Assembly: GCF_000621125.1 (NCBI RefSeq)
Contig: NZ_JHZC01000008.1
Coordinates: forward strand, 186,001-250,000
From: Maribacter antarcticus DSM 21422
GTDB taxonomy: Bacteria > Bacteroidota > Bacteroidia > Flavobacteriales > Flavobacteriaceae
DNA length: 64,000 bases
Reading direction: 5' to 3'
Part shown: positions 1 through 8,886 of the stretch, piece after piece
Layout: every line of letters starts with the position of its first letter
How positions within the stretch are numbered: position 1 is the stretch's first letter
Notes under the pieces: model-generated
Told to the model about the DNA's origin: nothing
The model's input: the letters and a program-made list of their open reading frames with translations, nothing else
Databases searched by the model: none
Made by a program: the position numbers and the translations under genes

Positions 1-1899
1 TGTATGTACTTCTTGTAGTTTTAGCCCGGTCTCCATGTCGTAATACGCTGTTTTCTTATCGCCTATTTTTACCACGTAGGCTTTTTTACCGCCTACGGCT
101 TGGGTACCTGCTAAGGTAACATATCCAGCGGTAAGATACTTTAGCTCAGGGAAAGGGGCGGATTCTTCTTTGACTTTTAAAACTTCCTCTGCAGAAAAAT
201 CCTTTCGCTGTCCTTGAGCTATTATATAGCCCTTATCTCCGTCCAAGACTTGTTTGCTCACGGAATTCCCCTCCATTTTAATATCCTGCATAAATTGACC
301 TTTAGAGGTCTTCTTCATTTTCATCTCCATTTTCCTTCCTTGCATCTCTGCCGTAGCCACCATATAGTAGGACTCCAGTTTTTCCAACGCAGTTTTTCCA
401 CCAATAGTCTCTATGTATTTTTCTATGACGCTTGTGGCTGTTAGACCTTCCGGAATTACAGCACTGTAGTCTGGCTTTTCTGCTTTCTCTGCAGTTTTGT
501 CAAAAAATAATACAGGGATCTTGGAGCCATTTATGTTCGCTTTTTCCAAGTTGTCCAAAATTTCGCTTCCTTTTCCAATGACTACCACTCTTGCGTTTGT
601 AACGCTGAAGTATTTTTTAGCGGCGTTTTCAACGTCTGTTTTACTCACTTTTTCCAGTTTTTCTAAAAAAGTTTTGTAAAAGTCTTTGGGAAGGTCTTCA
701 GTTTCAATGTTTAAAGCATAACCTGCAATGGTCTGCGGGTTTTCTAAATTCATGATAAAGCTTCCTGCGTATTTTGCTTTCGCTCTACTTAACTCCTTTT
801 CGCTAATAGGTTCTGTATTAATGAGCTCTATTTCTTTCAGAATTTCAACTACCGAGCTATCTGTAACTATATTTCTTACCTTGGCGGTTGCACTAAACGT
901 TGACGAAGCATATTTGTCACTTCCAATACTCGAGTATGAACCATAGGTATAGCCTTTATCTTCTCTCAAATTAAGGTTCAATCTACTTTCACTAGCACCA
1001 CCTAAAACTTGGTTAGCTAATAGTGCTGCAATATAATCTTCATCCTTCCTCTTTAAGTTTACCATGTTCTGAACGGAGATTTCTGATTGTACAGCATTAG
1101 GCATATCAACGAAATTGATTTGCGTGTACTGCACATCACTTGGCTTAGAAAAACTAAATGATGGTGGTGCCGCTTTCGTCCAAGGGGTAAAATACTCCTC
1201 GCACATTTTCTGTACATCTTTGAATTCTACATCCCCAATAACAATCAAATAGGCATTAGCGGGGACAAAGTAATTACGGTAAAATCTTTCAGTATCTGCA
1301 AGTGTTATATTGCTTACCGTAGCTTCGGTTGTAAACTCCCCGTAAGGATGGTGTTTTCCATAACTCAAAGCTAGTTGCACTCTGGAAGCTATTGCAGCAA
1401 CATCTTTTTCTTGGGTTTTGAGGGCTGTAACAATCTTTTCTTTTTCCTGATTAAATTGCTCTTGTGTGAAATTCGGATTAATGGCGGCATCAGCCATAAG
1501 CTCCATCATCCTTGGAAAATATTTTGATAAAGAACTGGCGTAGGCACCTTGGCTCCCAAAACTCATTCTAGCCCCAAGGAAATCTATTTCCTCATTAAAC
1601 GCATCCTTAGGTATGTTCTTTGATCCATTTCCCATAAGGCTTCCAGCCATACTAGAAACACCGGCCTTGTTTCCTTCTAATATGGGTGGGTTATCTATAG
1701 TCAGCTGTATGGAAACTCTTGGTAATTTATGATTTTCAACCACCAATACGTTAACACCGTTTTTAAGCTTAAAACTCTGGGGCTCTTTAAAGTTAATTTT
1801 GGGAGCGGGTCCTGGTTCTGGCATTTTACTACGGTCTACTTGCGCCTGTACTGCTAGTACTGAAAGTAGCGCTATAAACACTAAATATAGTTTTTTCAT
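1..1899 (-). CDS. M16 family peptidase-like protein, non-catalytic partner, 3' end cut by window
   Basis: Reading right to left from an ATG at 1899, the frame stays open to the window edge, so at least 633 residues are present and the C-terminus is missing. It begins with a signal peptide (hydrophobic stretch ending AVQAQ). Two M16 domains can be followed, but the position where the zinc motif HxxEH should be reads MAGSLMGNG, so this chain lacks the catalytic metal ligands. It starts 8 bases after the stop of the upstream M16 gene, which does have HFFEH. In M16B peptidases an active and an inactive half commonly act as a heterodimer; I infer the same here, acting in the periplasm. A further C-terminal region after about residue 450 (lipid-binding-like, with VVATAEMQGR-type strands) is seen in Bacteroidetes members. 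Family call is strong; substrate unknown. Confidence 0.9.
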   Translation of the reverse strand, partial: MKKLYLVFIALLSVLAVQAQVDRSKMPEPGPAPKINFKEPQSFKLKNGVNVLVVENHKLPRVSIQLTIDNPPILEGNKAGVSSMAGSLMGNGSKNIPKDAFNEEIDFLGARMSFGSQGAYASSLSKYFPRMMELMADAAINPNFTQEQFNQEKEKIVTALKTQEKDVAAIASRVQLALSYGKHHPYGEFTTEATVSNITLADTERFYRNYFVPANAYLIVIGDVEFKDVQKMCEEYFTPWTKAAPPSFSFSKPSDVQYTQINFVDMPNAVQSEISVQNMVNLKRKDEDYIAALLANQVLGGASESRLNLNLREDKGYTYGSYSSIGSDKYASSTFSATAKVRNIVTDSSVVEILKEIELINTEPISEKELSRAKAKYAGSFIMNLENPQTIAGYALNIETEDLPKDFYKTFLEKLEKVSKTDVENAAKKYFSVTNARVVVIGKGSEILDNLEKANINGSKIPVLFFDKTAEKAEKPDYSAVIPEGLTATSVIEKYIETIGGKTALEKLESYYMVATAEMQGRKMEMKMKKTSKGQFMQDIKMEGNSVSKQVLDGDKGYIIAQGQRKDFSAEEVLKVKEESAPFPELKYLTAGYVTLAGTQAVGGKKAYVVKIGDKKTAYYDMETGLKLQEVHT

Positions 1900-1907
1900 A
1901 TCGATGA

Positions 1908-3230
1908 TTAATTTGTTGGTGTTTCCTCGGGTATATAATCAATAACCACCCTTTGGTTTGGATTTAGATATTTTTTTGCTACCTCCATAATCTCTTCTCT
2001 TGTAATGGAACGGTATATTTCTATTTCCTTGTTAATGAGTGACGTATCACCATATAGCGTGTAATTAGTTGCCAAAGAACCAGTAATGCCAACAACGCTC
2101 GAATTGGCGTTTACAAATCTGTTTTCGAATTTATTCTGTAGCTTCTGATAATCGTTTTCGGACATTATTGCAGTTCTTGCTTTAGCGATTTCTTCCTCAA
2201 TGGATATATTTAGTGTTTCCAAAGTAGTTTCGCCAACAGGCAAAGCAAACACGAGATACATCCCATAATCTTCTTGTCCAACATTAGAGGCGCCTACTTG
2301 CAGTGCTTCTTTTTGATCATCTACCATTTTTTTATATAACTTAGAGGAAGGGCCGTCGCTTAAATAAGAGGATAACATATCCAGTACATAAGCGTCTCGA
2401 TTCTTAAAACCTGGGGTACGGTAAGCAATAATAGTGGCCGGAATTTGAATATTTGGGTCGTAAAATTTCGTTTTTATTTCGCTTGTAATAGCTTCTTCTT
2501 GCGGATAGTTGCGCACGATGTCGTCTCCTTTTTGGATAGCGCTAAAATAGTCTAATATCCATTGTTTTGTCTGGGCAATATCTATATCTCCTGCTACAAC
2601 CAAAACGGCGTTGTTAGGAATGTAGTACTTATTCTTATAAGCTATAAACTCTTCTAATGTGGCTGCATCCAAATCTTTCATGTAGCCTATGTTTGGGTCT
2701 TTGTAAGGATGTTTTTTGAACAGGTTTTCCGAAACAGAAAAGAGAAGTTTTCCGTAAGCAGCGTTGTCGTAACGCGACCTTTTTTCTTCTTTTATAACTT
2801 CGTTCTGAGTATTTATTCCGTCTTGGTTGATGATAGGATGCAACATTCTTTCAGATTCCATCCAAAGGGCTAATTTTAAATTATTGGAAGGGAACACTTC
2901 ATAATAGTAGGTTCTATCTTGAGAGGTGTTTGCATTGTTGGTTCCTCCGTTAGAAGAAACAATTTCGGACCATTTCCCCTTTTCGATATTTTCTGTACCC
3001 TCGAATAGTAAATGTTCAAAAAAGTGTGCCATTCCTGTTCTGCCTTCGGTCCTATCTTTTCCTCCTACGTGATACATGACCGCTGTAGTAACCAAAGGTG
3101 CGGTATTGTCTTGGTGAAGGATTACATGTAAACCATTGTCTAGGTCATATTCCTCATAAGCTACTTCCTGTGCGATAATAGTTATGAAGGAACACAGAAG
3201 GGCAAAGACCATAAGTAGTTTGCTTTTCAT
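1908..3230 (-). CDS. M16 family zinc peptidase, catalytic partner
   Basis: A 440-residue secreted peptidase. Residues 1-20 form a signal peptide ending IIAQ. The inverted zinc motif HFFEH lies at residues 69-73 (His69, Glu72, His73), and the second acidic stretch NEVIKEEKR at about 143-151 supplies the third zinc ligand in the family. The usual two half-domains of M16B follow. It is the first gene of a two-gene operon with the non-catalytic M16 protein 8 bases downstream. Upstream on its strand there is a near match to the TAnnTTTG promoter (TAACTTTA) around 3285. Role inferred: degradation of peptides in the periplasm. Very confident of family, not of substrate. Confidence 0.93.
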   Translation of the reverse strand: MKSKLLMVFALLCSFITIIAQEVAYEEYDLDNGLHVILHQDNTAPLVTTAVMYHVGGKDRTEGRTGMAHFFEHLLFEGTENIEKGKWSEIVSSNGGTNNANTSQDRTYYYEVFPSNNLKLALWMESERMLHPIINQDGINTQNEVIKEEKRSRYDNAAYGKLLFSVSENLFKKHPYKDPNIGYMKDLDAATLEEFIAYKNKYYIPNNAVLVVAGDIDIAQTKQWILDYFSAIQKGDDIVRNYPQEEAITSEIKTKFYDPNIQIPATIIAYRTPGFKNRDAYVLDMLSSYLSDGPSSKLYKKMVDDQKEALQVGASNVGQEDYGMYLVFALPVGETTLETLNISIEEEIAKARTAIMSENDYQKLQNKFENRFVNANSSVVGITGSLATNYTLYGDTSLINKEIEIYRSITREEIMEVAKKYLNPNQRVVIDYIPEETPTN

Positions 3231-3401
3231 TTTTCTAGTTTTTAATAATCTTGCGCATCATCTGTATGGTGATGGATATTAAAGTTACAAGAATTTCAAC
3301 TTTTGTAAGAGGAATATTCTGATTTAATTTTTTCTTTAACATGCGATTAAGGTGCTTTTTGCTCTTTATTGTTTATCTTATCCTCAACTTTAAAACCAGC
3401 T

Positions 3402-3857
3402 ATGAAAAATTTTACGCTACCTATTCGTTTTGGTATTGCTACTAGCGGTAGTTTAATTGCTTATTTTTTAATACTCTCTTTGTTAGGATTGCATACCAAT
3501 GTGTTCTTTAGTCTCTTCAATGCCGTTATTACAGGTTTTGGAATTTATGAAGCGATAAAGTATTACAAACTAGAAAACGGAAAAGCATTTAGATACAGTA
3601 TGGGTTTTACTACGGGGTTAACCACTGGCGGAATGGCTACCATTATATTTACTGTTTTTTTTGCACTTTATTCCACAGAGCTCAATCCGGGGTTCTTAGA
3701 AATTCTTTCCACTCAATGGGCTAGTGAATACCAAAGTTTTGAGGCCATCGTTTTCTTTGTGGTTGCGGTAATGGGTTTTAGTACGACAGTCGTACTTACA
3801 CTCACCTTTATGCAGCTTTTTAAAACAACTAATAATCTGACTGTCAATAAACCGTAA
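3402..3857 (+). CDS. DUF4199-type four-helix membrane protein
   Basis: About 151 residues with four hydrophobic helices (roughly residues 8-28, 33-50, 68-90, 118-142) and the GxxGxxE/YY segment (GFGIYEAIKYYK) seen in the DUF4199 family of Bacteroidetes. I start it at the ATG at 3402, giving MKNFTLP; the open frame extends upstream only through a weak TTG at 3369. Function unknown; members are small inner-membrane proteins. It is divergent from the M16 operon and ends just before the rplU promoter. Confidence 0.7.
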   Translation: MKNFTLPIRFGIATSGSLIAYFLILSLLGLHTNVFFSLFNAVITGFGIYEAIKYYKLENGKAFRYSMGFTTGLTTGGMATIIFTVFFALYSTELNPGFLEILSTQWASEYQSFEAIVFFVVAVMGFSTTVVLTLTFMQLFKTTNNLTVNKP

Positions 3858-3873
3858 AATTTCGATAAAACTA

Positions 3874-3903
3874 TTGTCTATTAATCAATAAGAAGTATAT
3901 TTG
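3874..3903 (+). promoter_or_regulatory. Promoter of rplU-rpmA
   Basis: A -33-like TTG at 3874-3876 is followed after 19 bases by TATATTTG at 3896-3903, an exact match to the Bacteroidetes -7 consensus TAnnTTTG. This would place the transcript start at about 3910, exactly where the leader hairpin begins. Confidence 0.75.
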
Positions 3904-3909
3904 CAGCCG

Positions 3910-3931
3910 CCTTTGGAAAAAATCCAATAGG
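3910..3931 (+). promoter_or_regulatory. Leader hairpin upstream of rplU
   Basis: The arms CCTTTGGA (3910-3917) and TCCAATAGG (3923-3931) form an 8-bp stem with one bulged base and a five-A loop at the very 5' end of the predicted transcript, 25 bases before the L21 start codon. Ribosomal protein genes are often regulated through such leader structures, so this is a candidate autoregulatory site; no match to a named leader family is claimed. Confidence 0.45.
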
Positions 3932-3955
3932 TTTTAATTACACATTTTTAACGAT

Positions 3956-4654
3956 ATGTACGCAATTGTAGAGATGGCAGGGCAGCAATTTAAAGTTGCA
4001 AAAGACCAAAAAGTGTACGTTCACCGTTTGCAAACAGAAGAAGGAAAAAAGGTAACTTTTGACAATGTTCTTCTTTTAGATGACGGTACGAACGTTACTG
4101 TTGGCGCCCCAGCTATAGACGGAGCCGCTGTTGAGGCTAAAGTCATTAAGCACCTAAGAGGTGACAAAGTAATTGTCTTTCACAAGAAAAGACGTAAAGG
4201 TTACAGAAAGAAAAACGGACACCGACAGTCATTGACTGAAATCGTAATAGAAAGTATTGTTGCGAAAGGTGCAAAAAAATCAAAAGTAGCTGAAACCAGA
4301 AAAGCCGCTCCTAAAACAGAAGCTGCTCCTAAAACAGAAGCCGCTCCAAAAGCTGTAGCCGCTAAAAAGGATGTAGCCCCAAAGAAAGTCGCGGCATCAA
4401 AGGCAACTAAAGCAGACGATTTTAAAAAGGTTGAAGGAATTGGACCAAAAATCGCTGAAACGTTGAGCGCTGCAGGTATTACAACTTTTGCTGAATTGGC
4501 AAAAGCCAAGCCAGCAAGAATTTCTGAAATCATTGCAGATGTTCGTGGGAATCACGTAACGGATACTTGGCCAGCACAAGCTAAAATGGCTGCTGAAGGC
4601 AAGTGGGATGAGTTAAAGAAATGGCAAGACGAATTAGACGGTGGTAAGGCATAA
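3956..4654 (+). CDS. rplU: Ribosomal protein L21 with C-terminal HhH extension
   Basis: The first about 100 residues are a normal bL21: [14 protein letters not shown] start, the [21 protein letters not shown] 23S rRNA-binding signature region around residues 72-92 and a [10 protein letters not shown] end. Typical bL21 stops near 103 residues; here the protein runs to 232. Residues about 105-150 form an Ala/Lys/Pro-rich linker containing short tandem KTEAAP units, and residues about 152-232 form a helix-hairpin-helix type domain ([12 protein letters not shown], then [10 protein letters not shown]) as in other L21 proteins of this phylum. Part of the large ribosomal subunit; the extension could touch rRNA or DNA (inference). 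Operon with rpmA 63 bases downstream. Confidence 0.96.
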   Translation: MYAIVEMAGQQFKVAKDQKVYVHRLQTEEGKKVTFDNVLLLDDGTNVTVGAPAIDGAAVEAKVIKHLRGDKVIVFHKKRRKGYRKKNGHRQSLTEIVIESIVAKGAKKSKVAETRKAAPKTEAAPKTEAAPKAVAAKKDVAPKKVAASKATKADDFKKVEGIGPKIAETLSAAGITTFAELAKAKPARISEIIADVRGNHVTDTWPAQAKMAAEGKWDELKKWQDELDGGKA

Positions 4655-4717
4655 TAGCCAACCGCTTTAAGTATAACTTTATTTCCGTGATGTAATGGGA
4701 ATATAAACCGTAAAAAA

Positions 4718-4978
4718 ATGGCACATAAAAAAGGTGTAGGTAGTTCTAAAAACGGTAGGGAATCAGAATCGAAACGTTTAGGTGTTAAGATTTTTGGTGG
4801 TCAAGCTGCTATCGCAGGAAACATTTTAGTTAGACAGCGAGGAACAAGACATAATCCTGGCGAGAATGTTTACGCTGGGAAAGACCATACATTGCACGCT
4901 CGTGTAGATGGTTTGGTAAAGTTTCAAAAGAAAGCTGGTGGAAAATCTTTTGTTTCCATTGAGCCCTTTGAAGCATAG
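4718..4978 (+). CDS. rpmA: Ribosomal protein L27
   Basis: An 86-residue bL27 beginning [20 protein letters not shown], the usual N-terminal tail that reaches the peptidyl transferase centre, followed by LGVKIFGGQ and the [11 protein letters not shown] segment. Length is normal. No N-terminal propeptide is present (the Firmicutes-type cleaved extension is absent). Cotranscribed with rplU and followed by a strong intrinsic terminator. Confidence 0.98.
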   Translation: MAHKKGVGSSKNGRESESKRLGVKIFGGQAAIAGNILVRQRGTRHNPGENVYAGKDHTLHARVDGLVKFQKKAGGKSFVSIEPFEA

Positions 4979-4995
4979 AATATAACATATTGAAT

Positions 4996-5027
4996 AAAAA
5001 CCCTGCCATTTGGTGGGGTTTTTTGTT
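4996..5027 (+). terminator. Intrinsic terminator after rpmA
   Basis: AAAAACCCTGCC and GGTGGGGTTTTTT form a stem with a four-base loop followed by a T-run, 17 bases after the rpmA stop. Confidence 0.85.
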
Positions 5028-5163
5028 TGTAAATAACCTCTTAAGTTTCGATTAGAGTTAATAACCTTTGTGTTAAGATTAGTTTTATGATAGCCGCTGA
5101 ATTATTCTTAGGGCTAACAAAAAATATTAGGTATTATAAAAAAATTTATCACTTGTATAGCAA

Positions 5164-5626
5164 TGTCCAGTCTGTCGTTTTTCTAGCTGCATAGGTTCAT
5201 TTAGCGCTTTTAATAATTTAAAGGAATGGAACCAAGACGCATCTGACAATACGTTTGTTAATAATCTTGTCTTTTGGGGATTGAATATAATCGCTGTATA
5301 CGGTTTGTTTTTATTTGGAGATGCAGTTATTTTTAATGTGATTGAATTTAGGTCAGGCTCAAATCCAATAGCAATGGAGGAAGGGGATGAAGAAGTACAA
5401 CTGGTAAAAAAAGCCGGGAATACCTTTTAAATGACTGCGACTAAAAATAGAGTTCAAGTTACGGCTGTGAAAGGGTCCAAAGAAAGGAAAGAAAATTGAT
5501 TTAGTGGACAAGCCCAATGAAAAATCATGGAATGCAGTACGGCCTAATGGTAAAATCATTCATCTTTCTGCTTTTGAAGATGGTTTCTACATGGTTTACA
5601 TGCCAAATAGTAAAAAAGAAGATTAA
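5164..5626 (+). pseudogene. DUF3332 lipoprotein pseudogene
   Basis: Reading in two frames gives a recognisable DUF3332 protein: a lipobox-like SSC followed by IGSFSAFNNLKEWN, then NNLVFWGLNIIAVYGLF and a second half NGKIIHLSAFEDGFYMVYM. The signal peptide region before the Cys codon (5188-5190) has decayed and lacks a usable start, a TAA interrupts the frame after KKAGNTF (about 5428), and a frameshift near 5490 is needed to continue to the stop at 5624-5626. Normal family members are about 170-residue lipoproteins of unknown function. Inactive by any reading. Confidence 0.75.
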
Positions 5627-5642
5627 TCCACTAGAGCATAAA

Positions 5643-5768
5643 GAACAAGGGCTAGTGCTACTTTAAGAGCAAGCAGATTGTTGTTATTTAGAAGGAATGC
5701 TTGCTAAAAATTACGATAGTAAAACAATAAGAAGACATAGCCCTTGTTCCAAGACATGGGCTATTTTA
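5643..5768 (+). repeat. Nested inverted-repeat element with terminator-like alternative fold
   Basis: GAACAAGGGCTA (5643-5654) is perfectly complementary to TAGCCCTTGTTC (5738-5749). Between them GCAAGCA (5669-5675) pairs with TGCTTGC (5698-5704). The right outer arm can instead pair downstream: ATAGCCC (5737-5743) with GGGCTAT (5758-5764), followed by TTTAGTTT. The two folds exclude each other, as in an antiterminator/terminator pair. It sits between the DUF3332 pseudogene and the TonB receptor gene. It might be an RNA leader, the terminator of the dead gene, or a small MITE-like repeat; no target-site duplication is visible. Confidence 0.55.
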
Positions 5769-5901
5769 GTTTAACTAAAAGTTAGGTTAGTGTAAAAATA
5801 AATGATAACCATCTAAATCATACATCAAGCTTAATATAAGCTTCAGATTAAGAAAATACCTTTCCCTAGTATTTCTAATTTCTTTGTGGTCTAACTGAAC
5901 C

Positions 5902-8787
5902 ATGCTGAAAATGAAAAATAATCTTTCGCTTACACTCTTACTTTTGCCATTCTTAATCTGGTCTCAAGTAGGAAATATACAGGGTGCTATATCCGATGAA
6001 AACGGACTATACTTGCCCGGTGCAAATGTCATTATCGCTGCATTACCAAAAGGAGCGATTTCTAATTTTGATGGAAGGTTTACGCTTGTAGATATTCCGG
6101 AAGGAAGCTATACCTTAAAAATATCGTATTTGGGCTATTCGGATATGGAACGGGAAGTTATAGTGAAATCAAATGAGACAACTGAAATCTCCTTGTTTAT
6201 AGAGCCAAAAAGTATGGAGCTAGATGGCGTCGAAGTTAGCGCTTATGGATTGGGCGGACAATCTAAGGCTTTGAATACGCAAAAAAATAATTTGAACATC
6301 ACTAATGTGGTATCTACCGATCAGATTGGAAAATTTCCTGATGCCAACATCGGGGACGCCGTAAAACGTATTCCTGGAATCACTATGCAAGTTGATCAAG
6401 GAGAAGCTAGGAATATTATTGTCCGTGGACTTTCGCCACAATTGAATTCTGTAACTTTAAATGGAAGTAGGATACCTTCCGCCGAAGGCGATAATAGAAA
6501 TGTACAGATGGATTTGATTCCGGCCGATATGATCCAAACCATTGAAGTTAGTAAAGCAGTAACACCGGATATGGATGCGGATGCCTTGGGCGGATCAATA
6601 AATTTGATAACAAGAACTTCCCCACAAGGGTTTAGACTATCTGCTACACTAGGGTCAGGAATCAATTTTATTACGGATAAGCCTATTCTAAATGGTTCAA
6701 TTCTTCTAGGGGATAGAAGCAAGAACGATAAGTTTGGATGGATGGTTTCCGTTTCTGGAAATGACAATGATTTTGGTTCTGATAACGTAGAGGCGGAATG
6801 GACAGACGAATTTGAATTCAATACGGGCATACAAGATGCTGATGGAGAAGATATATTGGAAGGGGTAGCTGTTAATCCATATACCAATGTAAACGAGCAA
6901 CGCTCCTATTTGGTGCAGCGAATTAGGCGTAGCTTTTCTGCCAATATGGACTACAAGCTCGATGCCAATAATACCATCTTTTTAAAAACTATGTATAATT
7001 GGCGGGATGATCGTGAAAATAGATATGTGCTGGCTCAAGAACTATTGGATGCGGAAGACATAGCTGAGGGAGATTTCACTATAATCGACGGTAATCCCAC
7101 GCGTTTTCCAGTAGAAGCGGTACGGGAAACCAAAGGGGGACTGGATGACAAGCGTAGTAAAAATAGAAGGTTGGAGGACCAGCGCATGCAGAATTATAGT
7201 CTTGGTGGTAATCATTTGATTGGGACTTTAAAGATGGATTGGATGACCTCTTATGCTAAGGCATCGGAAGAGCGCCTGAACGAACGTTACGCAGTTTTTG
7301 CATCGGAATATATAGTGAACAATAATAATAGCGATTCCGAATTTCCTTTGATGACGGCGGAAAATAATTCCGATGCAAATAATTTGGAAGGTTTTGAGTA
7401 TGACGAGTTTACCAATGAGAACCAGTATACCGAAGAGGAGGATATCAATATCTTTGTGAATTTTGAATTACCTGTAGATTTCTTTGGAAGTGGAGATGGT
7501 TTCATCAAGTTTGGTGCAAGAGGAAGATTCAAGAATAAGTTCAGGGATAACGATTTTTTTGAAGTCGATTTGGAGGATACCTTTCCTACCTTGGCAGCTG
7601 TTCCTATTACAGATGAAACCGATGGTAATTTTCTGGCCGGAAGTCAGTATCAGGCTGGGATATTTCCTAATGAGGTTTGGTTGGGACAATTAGACCTTTC
7701 GAATGGTGAATTACTGCAGGACGAATTCTTGGCAGAGAATTATGATGTAACTGAAAATGTTTGGGCAGGCTACGCCATGTTTAATCAAAAGATAACAAAT
7801 AAGCTAAGTATTCTTGCAGGTGTTCGCTTAGAAAATACTCAATTGGATTCTGATGGTTTTAGCTTAACGTTTATAGAAGAAGATGAGGATAATGGTATTG
7901 AGGAAGAAATTGTGGTGGAAGAGGTAAGTGATGAAAATTCATATACCAATATTCTTCCCGGGATTCATCTAAAATACGATATATCGGATAGGACTATCTT
8001 CCGTTTTGCTTGGACCAATACTTTGGCCCGTCCGAACTATGTGGATCTCATTCCTCGGGTAGAGATTATAAATGAGGATGACGAAATTGTGATAGGAAAT
8101 TCAGAGTTAAAAGCGACTACGGCTACAAATTTTGATGTGATGGCGGAACATTATTTTGAGAGTGTAGGTTTGATTTCCGGCGGCTTATTCTATAAGGATA
8201 TCGAAGATTTTACATTCACTAGTATTACAGAAGTAATGGATAATTCATTTGGAACGGATGCGGTTGGCTATGATTTGTTTCAGCCCTTGAACGGTGACAA
8301 TGCCACTATTTTTGGTGCAGAAATCGCATTTCAACGCCAATTGGATTTTCTTCCCGGTTTTGCACGTAATTTTAGTCTATACCTCAATTACACTTACTTG
8401 ACCTCAAGTGCGGACGGGATTACCAACGAGGATGGTGATGTGCGGAACGATATAGATTTGCCCAATACCGCTCCTAACATGTTCAATGGCTCCCTTGGTT
8501 ATGCCGATAGAAAATTTAGGACGCGTTTATCCGTTAATTTTTCCGATTCGTATGTTGATGAAATTGGAGGAAATAATTTTGAGGATAGGTTTTATGACAC
8601 GCAGTTGTTCTTGGATTTCAATGCATCTTATCAAATTAACTCCAGCCTGAGTGTATATGCTGATTTGAATAATATCACCAACCAGCCTTTACGCTATTAC
8701 CAAGGTATTAAAGAGCGTACGCAGCAGGTAGAATTTTATGGGCAACGGCTCACTTTCGGTTTAAAGTACGATTTGTTTAAGAAATAA
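5902..8787 (+). CDS. TonB-dependent outer-membrane receptor next to phytase remnant
   Basis: A 961-residue receptor. A signal peptide (residues 4-24) precedes a carboxypeptidase-regulatory-like beta-sandwich domain (about 25-105, GAISDENGLYLPGANV), then the plug (about 130-245, with NIGDAVKRIPGI and VRGLSP motifs and ADALGGSINL) and a 22-strand barrel ending in the C-terminal aromatic-rich strand FGLKYDLFKK. It imports a ligand across the outer membrane with TonB/ExbBD energy. The gene after it is a broken beta-propeller phytase; phytase and a TonB receptor are a known pairing in marine bacteria, so inositol phosphates or phosphate-containing compounds are a plausible ligand (inference). Start may be the ATG at 5902 or 5911. 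The frame is intact. Confidence 0.93.
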   Translation: MLKMKNNLSLTLLLLPFLIWSQVGNIQGAISDENGLYLPGANVIIAALPKGAISNFDGRFTLVDIPEGSYTLKISYLGYSDMEREVIVKSNETTEISLFIEPKSMELDGVEVSAYGLGGQSKALNTQKNNLNITNVVSTDQIGKFPDANIGDAVKRIPGITMQVDQGEARNIIVRGLSPQLNSVTLNGSRIPSAEGDNRNVQMDLIPADMIQTIEVSKAVTPDMDADALGGSINLITRTSPQGFRLSATLGSGINFITDKPILNGSILLGDRSKNDKFGWMVSVSGNDNDFGSDNVEAEWTDEFEFNTGIQDADGEDILEGVAVNPYTNVNEQRSYLVQRIRRSFSANMDYKLDANNTIFLKTMYNWRDDRENRYVLAQELLDAEDIAEGDFTIIDGNPTRFPVEAVRETKGGLDDKRSKNRRLEDQRMQNYSLGGNHLIGTLKMDWMTSYAKASEERLNERYAVFASEYIVNNNNSDSEFPLMTAENNSDANNLEGFEYDEFTNENQYTEEEDINIFVNFELPVDFFGSGDGFIKFGARGRFKNKFRDNDFFEVDLEDTFPTLAAVPITDETDGNFLAGSQYQAGIFPNEVWLGQLDLSNGELLQDEFLAENYDVTENVWAGYAMFNQKITNKLSILAGVRLENTQLDSDGFSLTFIEEDEDNGIEEEIVVEEVSDENSYTNILPGIHLKYDISDRTIFRFAWTNTLARPNYVDLIPRVEIINEDDEIVIGNSELKATTATNFDVMAEHYFESVGLISGGLFYKDIEDFTFTSITEVMDNSFGTDAVGYDLFQPLNGDNATIFGAEIAFQRQLDFLPGFARNFSLYLNYTYLTSSADGITNEDGDVRNDIDLPNTAPNMFNGSLGYADRKFRTRLSVNFSDSYVDEIGGNNFEDRFYDTQLFLDFNASYQINSSLSVYADLNNITNQPLRYYQGIKERTQQVEFYGQRLTFGLKYDLFKK

Positions 8788-8886
8788 ATATGGCGTTGTA
8801 GCACGTATTTAGAAGTAATCCTTTTATTGCTTTGTACCGAAAAAAATTAATCAGATTCTTTTGAAATAATATACTAACCTATCATA

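Noticed and set aside
4201-4533. Long open frame opposite the rplU linker
   Set aside because: Its open length comes from the low-complexity Ala/Lys repeats on the other strand; composition is not protein-like and rplU is certain.
5643-5749. Insertion sequence or MITE ends
   Set aside because: No transposase and no target-site duplication around the 12-bp arms; kept only as a structured element.
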